A program made the translations under genes and the position numbers. The notes under the pieces were generated by a model. The model made no database searches. It had not been told where the DNA came from and worked only from the letters and a program-made list of their open reading frames with translations. From GWE2-51-13 sp041736705 (GTDB taxonomy: Bacteria > Bacillota_I > Bacilli_A > Erysipelotrichales > Erysipelotrichaceae): a stretch of DNA of 27,593 nt. Below, piece by piece: positions 1 through 6,300 of the stretch; the stretch's first letter is position 1, and the number at the start of each line of letters is the position of its first letter. The DNA is taken from NCBI GenBank assembly GCA_041736705.1, contig JBGSTC010000001.1, forward strand, positions 1 through 27,593. Direction: 5' to 3'.

Positions 1-36
1 TGAATAGCCCCAGGTAAAGTTTACTCATCTAAAAAG
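1..36. repeat. IS left terminal inverted repeat
   Basis: The 36 bases match the reverse complement of 1341-1376 without a mismatch. It contains the stop-proximal side of orfB, whose stop lies at 25. Confidence 0.95.
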
Positions 37-906
37 AAGAGTATCCCGAAGGTATGACTCTCGAAACTCTAGAGGGGTCATACCTTTTAGTTTGCGCTGT
101 GGACGATCAGTATTGTAGAACAGGATAAAATCATCAATCGCATCGAGCAGAACTTTCTCGTTCTTGGGAATATTCAATTCTAGACACTCGCTTTTGAGGT
201 GCGAGAAGAAGTTCTCGCAGCACGCATTGTCATAGCAGTTGGCTTTTCTTGAGTGCGAAACGGTGACCCCAATTTCATCCAATCGCGCGATATAGCTTAG
301 ATGGGTATATTGGAATCCTTGGTCAGAGTGTAAGATGCAACTCTGGGTTGGATTCCAAGTTTCGGTGAAAACCTGATCTAGACAAGCGGTGACTAACGGA
401 CAATCATTAAACTTCGAGACCGTGTATGCTATGATGGAATTGTCAAAGAGGTCTTTGATTACGCTAATCAACAGGCGACCTTCTTGATGGTGGACGTAAC
501 TGACATCGGTTACCAGTTTTTCGAGAGGCCGCGAGGCCTCAAAATCTCGGGCAAGGACGTTGTCGCAAACGATTCTTGCCTTTTGATTGGGATCCGAAGT
601 CGTACAGTTTTGAAATCGTTTCTTGCGAATGGGGCTTTGAATGCCCAGAATATGCATGTAGCGCAGCACCGTTTTATCATTGACTCTTCGGTGATCTCGG
701 CGTATCAGCTGATCTCGGATGTAGCGATATCCCTTCTTCTCGCGGACAAACAAGGCTTGGATGCGTTCAGCGAGTTGTTCGTCAAACGATCGATACAGGG
801 GCTTCCCATGACGCAACCATCGGTAATAGGATTGAGGTCTCACCTCAAGATACGCGCAAAGCCGCTTCGTGCAGAACCCATCTTCCGTCAAATCATAAAC
901 AATCAT
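25..906 (-). CDS. IS3-family transposase OrfB (DDE integrase core)
   Basis: A 293-residue transposase catalytic subunit. The N-terminal part (about residues 15-90) is the HTH_21-like region seen in IS3/IS150 OrfB, with YYRWLR and KKGYRYIRDQL. The rve integrase core follows with the catalytic triad visible as D in VTDVSYVH, D in LHSDQGFQYTH and E in CCENFFSHLKSE; the Asp-35-Glu spacing looks normal. The C-terminal YNTDRPQRKLKGMTPLEFR is the usual IS3 ending. The ATG at 906 overlaps the orfA stop in an ATGA. The orfB frame stays open upstream of that ATG through the end of orfA, so the active product is probably an OrfAB fusion made by -1 frameshifting. Reading frame intact. Confidence 0.95.
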   Translation of the reverse strand: MIVYDLTEDGFCTKRLCAYLEVRPQSYYRWLRHGKPLYRSFDEQLAERIQALFVREKKGYRYIRDQLIRRDHRRVNDKTVLRYMHILGIQSPIRKKRFQNCTTSDPNQKARIVCDNVLARDFEASRPLEKLVTDVSYVHHQEGRLLISVIKDLFDNSIIAYTVSKFNDCPLVTACLDQVFTETWNPTQSCILHSDQGFQYTHLSYIARLDEIGVTVSHSRKANCYDNACCENFFSHLKSECLELNIPKNEKVLLDAIDDFILFYNTDRPQRKLKGMTPLEFRESYLRDTLLFR

Positions 907-1262
907 GTATCGTTGCGCTCTCCTGAGTTTTTTAACCGGAGAGCCTTCGCTTTTTTTAGAATGGCGTTCTCCATTTTTAGGTACTCAATCTGCCGTTCAA
1001 GCGGCCAATCTTCAATGTTCTTCTCACGGAAATACTTTCCGCGCATCGTCTCCTTTCCGTCACTTCGCATATCTTTCGATAGCGAATCCGGTCCTTCGTT
1101 ACGATAACGTTTTGTCCATTCTCTGACTTGGGAAAAACTCTTTAATCCAAAATGCTGCGCAACCAGTTCATAGCCCCCGAATCTTCCTGAAAGGTATGCT
1201 TCGACCACTTCTCGCTTAAATGCCGGATCATACTTCGTAAATGTACTGCCTTTCTTAGCCAT
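903..1262 (-). CDS. IS3-family OrfA, helix-turn-helix DNA-binding protein
   Basis: A 119-residue protein of the HTH_8/transposase_8 type. It begins FTKYDPAFKREVVEAYLSG, typical of IS3 OrfA, with a helix-turn-helix over about residues 15-55 (SQVREWTKRY) and a C-terminal LKMENAILKKAKAL segment resembling the leucine-zipper that multimerises IS3 OrfA proteins. In this family OrfA binds the terminal repeats and supplies the N-terminal part of the OrfAB transposase. The start at 1262 has an AAGGAGG ribosome binding site 8-9 bases upstream. The last codons contain two A-rich runs that fit programmed -1 frameshifting into orfB. Confidence 0.92.
   Translation of the reverse strand: MAKKGSTFTKYDPAFKREVVEAYLSGRFGGYELVAQHFGLKSFSQVREWTKRYRNEGPDSLSKDMRSDGKETMRGKYFREKNIEDWPLERQIEYLKMENAILKKAKALRLKNSGERNDT
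927..933 (-). promoter_or_regulatory. Candidate -1 frameshift slippery heptamer
   Basis: On the minus strand orfA reads CGG TTA AAA AAC TCA, giving the canonical heptamer A AAA AAC in the correct phase. Slipping back one base at this point enters the orfB frame with no stop before its ATG. A second in-phase run, A AAA AAA (minus strand of about 951-957), lies 24 bases upstream and would also reach the orfB frame. Which one is used cannot be told from sequence. Confidence 0.6.
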
Positions 1263-1265
1263 AAA

Positions 1266-1327
1266 GAAACCTCCTTTGGCTTATCTTACATCTGTCATAC
1301 GACATTTGTCAGATTCAAGGAGGTTTC
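1266..1327 (-). promoter_or_regulatory. orfA promoter and RBS-sequestering inverted repeat
   Basis: An 11-bp perfect inverted repeat (1266-1276 and 1317-1327) puts the orfA Shine-Dalgarno sequence AAGGAGGTTTC in one arm and its exact complement in the other. Inside the loop is a promoter-like pair on the minus strand: CTGACA (1307-1312), 18-bp spacer, TAAGAT (1283-1288). Transcripts started there lack the blocking arm, while read-through from outside the IS would fold and hide the ribosome binding site. The hairpin is seen directly; the regulatory reading is inference from other insertion elements. Confidence 0.5.
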
Positions 1328-1340
1328 GATTCAAACTATG

Positions 1341-1376
1341 CTTTTTAGATGAGTAAACTTTACCTGGGGCTATTCA
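1341..1376. repeat. IS right terminal inverted repeat
   Basis: Perfect inverted copy of 1-36. The outermost bases supply the stop codon (TAG, 1370-1372) of the truncated racemase gene that reads into the element from the right. Confidence 0.95.
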
Positions 1377-2080
1377 CACGCCTTCTTTTCGTTTTCAAGT
1401 ATGAATCGTGCCGCTTTCTTCGCATGCATCTCGACCGTAACGAACAAGATGACATCCGTATCTTCGGGTTTCACCAACATTCCGATCTCCGTACATCCCA
1501 GGATCATGCACTGTGCCCCGTCCTTCGCAAGCCGGTCGATGATCTCTAGCATTTTATTACGTGATTCATCGCGCAGGATGCCATGGACCAACTCATTGAA
1601 GATGATCGAGTGGATCGTGGATTGATCATCGAAAGTCGGTACATCCACATCCAAGCCTTGTGAGATCAAACGGTCGCGATAGAAGTTCTCGCGCATCGTG
1701 TAGATCGTCCCTAACAACGCGGCGCGTTTCAACCCTTTCTCCTTGATCGCCTCGGCGGTCGCATCCGCGATATGGAGGAAGGGGACGCTGATTTTGGATT
1801 CGATCTGCGGTGCGACCTTATGCATCGTATTCGTACAGAGAACGATCGCATCCGCCCCGGCATCCTGCAGGGTCTTTGCGATATTTCCCAAAGTCTCCCC
1901 CATATGATCCCAATTCCCGGCGACTTGATCCTTTTCAATCTCGTCGAAGTCGACACTGTAGAGTAGGATCTTGGCACTATGATACCCGCCTAATGCTTTC
2001 TTCACCTCTTCGTTCAGGATCGTGTAATAGGGAACCGTGCTTTCCCAACTCATCCCTCCGATCAATCCGATGGTTTTCAT
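1370..2080 (-). CDS. Aspartate/glutamate racemase-family protein, C-terminus cut by IS
   Basis: A 236-residue Asp/Glu/hydantoin racemase-family protein, cofactor-independent and using two cysteines. It starts MKTIGLIGGMSWESTVPYY, the hallmark of the aspartate racemase branch. The two catalytic cysteines are visible in VLCTNTMHKV (about residue 84) and MILGCTEIGML (about residue 194). The ATG at 2080 is preferred over upstream in-frame codons because AAGGGGAAGAG lies just before it. The final codon and stop are supplied by the inserted IS3 element, so a few native C-terminal residues are missing; both active-site halves remain and the protein may still work. Its gene would have continued beyond position 1377 before insertion. 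Confidence 0.88.
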   Translation of the reverse strand: MKTIGLIGGMSWESTVPYYTILNEEVKKALGGYHSAKILLYSVDFDEIEKDQVAGNWDHMGETLGNIAKTLQDAGADAIVLCTNTMHKVAPQIESKISVPFLHIADATAEAIKEKGLKRAALLGTIYTMRENFYRDRLISQGLDVDVPTFDDQSTIHSIIFNELVHGILRDESRNKMLEIIDRLAKDGAQCMILGCTEIGMLVKPEDTDVILFVTVEMHAKKAARFILENEKKACE

Positions 2081-2102
2081 GTCTCTTCCCCTTTTTCTTC
2101 CA

Positions 2103-2108
2103 TTATAC
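2103..2108 (-). promoter_or_regulatory. Candidate -10 box for the racemase gene
   Basis: A perfect TATAAT on the minus strand, 23 bases before the racemase ATG and just after the terminator hairpin of the upstream gene. No convincing -35 box is visible at 16-18 bp, so only the -10 element is supported. Confidence 0.4.
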
Positions 2109-2117
2109 CTCAATCCA

Positions 2118-2150
2118 TAAAAAAACCGATGTCCCTAGAGGATCACCGGT
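2118..2150 (-). terminator. Rho-independent terminator after the DUF4440 gene
   Basis: On the minus strand an imperfect hairpin (ACCGGTG...CATCGGT, 2125-2150) is followed directly by seven T residues. The stop codon of the DUF4440-type gene lies inside the hairpin loop, so this separates that gene from the racemase. Confidence 0.7.
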
Positions 2151-2482
2151 GTTCCTTGATGAAATTTAAGCTTCCATTGATCGTCGATATGGATCCAGAT
2201 GGACGTGCGCAGGGCATGTTTCCCATCGTTCTCGCAACGATAATGTGCGATACAACAACTCTTGCATAACTTTTCAAGATGAAAATCTTTGATTTCCGCA
2301 CAGCGGTCGCCCGCATTGCGTAGAAACTCCAAGATCTCATGGCGGTGGTAGATCTTCCCGGATTGACCGAACTCCAGGAAATCGGTATCTAAACGCTGTG
2401 ATACGGCTTGATCATCTTCGCAGAAGGATTTCTTGAAGAAATCTTTCTCATATTCCAGAATCATGTTGTGCAAGTTTTCCAT
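2135..2482 (-). CDS. DUF4440 / NTF2-like small protein
   Basis: A 115-residue protein of the SnoaL/NTF2-like fold, DUF4440 branch. The start region LEYEKDFFKKSFCEDD, the LDTDFLEFGQSGKIYHRHEIL motif and the strand pattern ending TSIWIHIDDQWKLKFHQGTPV match that family, whose members are compact dimeric cone-shaped proteins, mostly of unknown substrate. The ATG at 2482 begins two bases after the stop of the SemiSWEET gene and has GGAG inside that gene's end. An in-frame GTG at 2500 would overlap the neighbour and has no better ribosome site. The two genes are probably co-transcribed and translationally coupled. No membrane or signal segment. Confidence 0.8.
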   Translation of the reverse strand: MENLHNMILEYEKDFFKKSFCEDDQAVSQRLDTDFLEFGQSGKIYHRHEILEFLRNAGDRCAEIKDFHLEKLCKSCCIAHYRCENDGKHALRTSIWIHIDDQWKLKFHQGTPVIL

Positions 2483-2484
2483 GG

Positions 2485-2730
2485 TTATCGATATCTCCAC
2501 TTGTATCCCAGCACGACGCTGGAGAAAAGCAAGGTCACCGCATTGGCCAGGATGATTGCAACATCCTTGAGGTAGATTCCATAAATCGTCCAGCAGAAGA
2601 CGCCGACCACGAACATGACGTACATGGTGAGGTTGATGCCTCGGGTGTCCTTTGTCTTGATCACTTGCAGTGCCTGCGGGAGAAACGAGAAGGTCGTCAA
2701 TACCGCGGCGAGGTATCCGATAATGTTCAT
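2485..2730 (-). CDS. SemiSWEET-type sugar transporter
   Basis: An 81-residue membrane protein with three predicted helices and the PQ motif in FSFLPQALQVIKTKDTRGI, the signature of bacterial SemiSWEET (MtN3/saliva, PQ-loop) transporters, which act as dimers and let sugars move down a gradient. The helices lie at about residues 4-22, 33-53 and 58-77, and the length is typical. The ATG at 2730 has AAAGGAG nine bases upstream; the longer reading frame to 2826 has no supporting ribosome site. It is followed by the DUF4440 gene two bases after the stop. Which sugar it carries cannot be told. Confidence 0.88.
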   Translation of the reverse strand: MNIIGYLAAVLTTFSFLPQALQVIKTKDTRGINLTMYVMFVVGVFCWTIYGIYLKDVAIILANAVTLLFSSVVLGYKWRYR

Positions 2731-2776
2731 AGGGGGCAGCTCCTTTGAATATAATGGACTAATAATAACAGGATTC

Positions 2777-2795
2777 ACATGAAATGTCATGTCAA
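2777..2795 (-). promoter_or_regulatory. Candidate promoter/operator for SemiSWEET gene
   Basis: A consensus -35 TTGACA is present on the minus strand (2790-2795). It overlaps a perfect inverted repeat ACATGA-4-TCATGT (2777-2792). The -10 box is poor at any normal spacing, so the promoter call is tentative; the palindrome is a plausible repressor site. Confidence 0.35.
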
Positions 2796-2829
2796 AGTAA
2801 CCAAAAGAAGTGAAAAAGAATGCCAAAGA

Positions 2830-2851
2830 AAACGATCCTTGCGGATCGTTT
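2830..2851 (-). terminator. Hairpin terminator behind the broken prs copy
   Basis: A perfect 9-bp stem (AAACGATCC / GGATCGTTT) with a four-base loop, followed on the minus strand by TTCTTT. It lies four bases beyond the stop codon of the prs remnant, as expected for the original terminator of a functional prs gene. Confidence 0.7.
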
Positions 2852-2854
2852 CGC

Positions 2855-3054
2855 CTAGTCGATGAATAAATTGTACAGTTCGCTCACCGGAGTATGGTTC
2901 TAGATCGCTTCGATCGTCTTCGCCAACATATATCCGATGGAAATCTGCTTGATCTTGGGTTCTTTGCGCTTTTCAGGGCTCAAGGGGATGGAATTGGTGA
3001 TGACCAGTTTCTTGATCCTGGAGTCATGGATGCGTGTCAGCGCATCTCCGGAAA
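2855..3054 (-). pseudogene. 3'-end remnant of prs (ribose-phosphate pyrophosphokinase)
   Basis: The bases 2859-3054 align without gaps to 13312-13507, the 3' end of the intact prs gene. I count 14 mismatches in 196 positions. Translated on the minus strand it matches the last 65 residues of Prs from SGDALTRIHDSRIK to LYNLFID. Eleven differences are silent, one changes Glu to Lys, and two convert a Gln codon (before NHTPVSEL) to TAG. Upstream of SGDAL the similarity stops abruptly, so this is a truncated piece and not a full duplicate. It retains its own stop (2855-2857) and terminator. It is one of the two direct repeats around the accessory island. Confidence 0.92.
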
Positions 3055-3131
3055 TTCGAAATAATCCATTGGCAAATTTTGGTGATCCACCCATTTGGAA
3101 ATTTTGAAAATTTACCAGAGTACAAAATCCG

Positions 3132-3160
3132 TTGTATTGAGCTAGTTTACTCAGTATAAT
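3132..3160 (+). promoter_or_regulatory. Candidate promoter of the giant membrane protein operon
   Basis: TTGTAT (3132-3137), 17-bp spacer, perfect TATAAT (3155-3160). It would give a leader of about 150 bases before the ATG at 3320. The leader contains a small hairpin (TTCATC-4-GATGAA, near 3190-3205) and otherwise nothing I recognise. The region 3055-3131 is AT-rich with no gene. Confidence 0.5.
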
Positions 3161-3319
3161 ATGATTAACAAACAGGATGAATAATCATTTTCATCAAAAG
3201 ATGAATCTATCAATATATCCTTGATTTCGTTAGGTCGATCCCTCCATTCCTTATTCACCTTGATGTGTGAATTTGAATATCTGCCTTTTGTGTGCACAAA
3301 GAGAGGGGGATTGTTCAGT

Positions 3320-6300
3320 ATGGGGCTGGACAGTAGAGACGAAATGAAAGTTAAGGATAAGAGGAAAATTAGTATACCTGATCCTTCGATGGGTCCTTTT
3401 GGGTTTACGATTTCAAGCATAAAAAAGGCTATCACTGGACTGAAAACTCTATTTAAGAACCCCAAGGTTCTCATTTTAACTTTGGTCATTTCAGTACTTC
3501 AAACAGGATTGGCTTATCTTAAAATTTATCTGCCAACCTCAGACTTGGTTAAGTACGCAAGCCTGATTACATTCGCTCAAGGAGGAATGTATGCTGGTCT
3601 GCTTGGGGCAGTCGGGGGAATCATCGGGAAAGGCTTTTATACCTGGTTCATTAATACTTTGGTTTTTTCATCCTTAAAGAAAAAAGGAAAGAAAAAAGTT
3701 AAGCAACTGGAACCTAAACCCAAAGGTGTAATCGCATTGGCTTTCGCAGGGACAGGACTTGCGCTAATCACTTATAATTTTCTCTCAGGAAATGCATCAC
3801 TTGAAAATAGTGTCATCGGAATAACAGCAATGGCAGCGAGTTTCCGTACCTTGAAACAGAAGAACGGGTTTCTAGTTGGATTTATTTGTTCATTCACAAA
3901 AGGTAGAATGACAACAAGTGCTGCAGGTGTATTGATCAAAGGGATGATTGCGGGTTTCTTTTTTGGTGTTTTATCCTCATTGAAATACAGTGGGTTTTGG
4001 TGTTACATCGCTGGAGCGATCTTCTTGGTGCTCGCGTTTATTTTGCTTCTATCAAGAAGAAAGACACTTGTGGCGACGGCAGCCCTCATTGTTTTCATGG
4101 GATCGATTCTACCTGCTTATGCCTTATTACAAGTCAACGATAAGTGGGTAACGCCACAGCAAGCCTATGGCATCAAAGGGGATACACTGACGAGTTATAT
4201 GGAGTTGGCAAACGCTGTTAATGCGTCACCACCGGCAAATATGGAATTGACATTGGTCGCGGTTGGAGCGAAATTCTTTGATCGGTCCGTTTCGATTTCA
4301 CCTCAGAAAGTATTAGTTGAAAACGGTCAAAGCGGTTCATTCACAGTAAATGCTCAGTTTAGTGACATGAGGTTGGACAGTTTGGTGAGTCTTCATCTTG
4401 AAGAGGACGGATATTATGCATCGTCGTCGACAACTTATTCCGTGAATGATTCTTGGACAAACAATGAAACAGAAGAAGGAACGTATCAAACAGACAAGAA
4501 GAGTTATTTCTCTTTCCGTCATTTAGGAGCGGCGAATTATCTTTATGCGGCTTATCTTGAACCTGGTAAGTTCTATATGGAGATTGACATTCCATTTGCG
4601 TACGGTGATTTTGCAGGTCAAAGCAAAGTGGATAGTGCAACCCAGATTCTAGTAAGGGTCGATCTGGTCAAACGTGATTTTGACGAAGGGGAACAACCCG
4701 TTTCCGGGGTTTGGGAGTTAAAAGAGACACTAACCTATATGTTGATTCCAGGGAATAACTTTGTTAATGAGACCGAGCAATTTACGGGGCAATGGTCAGG
4801 TAGTGATTCCGTTGATCAAATGAATATCAATGTTACTGGAACAGAAATCAATCTGGTTCGCACACGCACACATGTGAATGGTCAGTGGATCTATAACATT
4901 ACAGCAAACTTCACAGCTCCTCCGTCACAGTTGAAGGCGTTTGATACGTTTAGTTTACCCATCAATGAGAAGGGAACATTCTATGATAGTGAGAAAAATA
5001 CAACCGAGGTACTCAACTTTAACCTAGCGAGTGCAGGTTTCTTGTCGGGTCGACGAGGAGATGGTTTTAATACCAAGATCAATCCAAATGATACGATGGC
5101 GTATCCTTTTGGGGCGGATCTTGGCCAGGTTTGGTTGGAACTTTCAGATGGACAATTGGTGGCTTCCGTTCCACCAGGGACGACGGCGGGGGAAATCATG
5201 ACCTTGGAAATGGCGCTTGGCGTTCATGACGCCTACGACACGACCTTATCTAGAATATGGGAAATCCCTGTAATCGCCTATGTCTATGAGTGGAAGGGCG
5301 GTACAATCCCAACGCCGGATGACGAAGACGAGTCGGATGAACACGCCAATGAAGAAGAGACCGGTGTGATTAGCGCACTCGCTGCGATCGCAGGACTTGT
5401 AGGTGCGGCTGCGGCAGTTGCTGGCTTTGGTGGTGGATATGGTTCGAACAACACCGGATACATTAAACGCAATAAAGAAGGAGATCTCGTTGTCAGTGAT
5501 CCTGTCACAGGTGAAGAACGCACTTATGTTGCAAATGCAAACACAGGTCGCTATACAAATCCTTTGACCGGTGCGGAATATACGGAGGACGAATTACAAA
5601 GTTCCATTGCATCACGCGCTGAGAATGCTAGTGTTTTGCGTCAAGATTATGAACAATCTGAACAAGCGAAGGCAGAACAACGTGTGGATAATCAGAATCT
5701 CAGCCGTGCTGAAAACGATATGCGTGCTGAGAATAAAATGAGGGCGGTGCAGAGAGACCTTGAACAGAAAGGTAAAGATGGTGATGAGTTAGCGACTGCG
5801 ATGGCCGTCAAACTTAATAAGATCAATACACAGAAGCGCGAAACAGGATCATACAATACAAAAGATTTTGAACAATTCAAGAAGACACACAGCCGATGGA
5901 CCACCGGGGCGATTACCGGAAACAGCGGTTTACCGAAAGCTGAAAGCGAATGGGATATCTTTAAGCAGGGTCTCGCCAACACAGGTGAGGAAATCGCCCG
6001 AGGCGAAAGTTACAAGTCGATTGCGTTGCGTGTCGCGGTCAGTATGTTGGTCGGTAGTTTCGCTGCGAGACAAGCCATTTCGGCTGCAGGTGCAGCGGTT
6101 GTGGAAGCGGGAATGGAGTTTGTTCAGTCGACGTTCGTAATGAAAGATTATGTGGATCAAGGAGGGAATGATTGGAAAGAAGGCGCGCAAAAAGCCATAG
6201 TTAAAACCCTTCAAGGGGAAGCGATGGGGCGTGCTTTTGGATATGGACTCGGAACTTTGGGGAAAGCCGCCTCGAAAACAGGTCAGATTATGTCAAAGGT

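Larger units (their letters stand above)
1..1376 (-). mobile_element. IS3-family insertion sequence (IS150-like), complete
   Basis: Perfect 36-bp terminal inverted repeats (1-36 and 1341-1376, ends TGAATAGCCCC / GGGGCTATTCA) enclose two overlapping minus-strand genes, a small helix-turn-helix OrfA and a DDE transposase OrfB, the standard IS3-family plan. The 5'-TG...CA-3' tips and total length of 1376 bp fit the family. The first base of the window is the first base of the element, so the left flank and target duplication cannot be seen; this may reflect a contig break at a repeat. The right end lies inside the last codons of a racemase gene. Both reading frames are intact, so the copy may be active. 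Confidence 0.95.

Noticed and set aside
484..1107. Plus-strand open frame (207 codons) opposite the transposase
   Set aside because: Lies across orfA and orfB of the IS, whose minus-strand products match a known family; the plus-strand product resembles nothing.
2900..3094. 64-codon minus-strand frame as a separate small gene
   Set aside because: It is the translated broken 3' end of prs, with a few random codons at its start.
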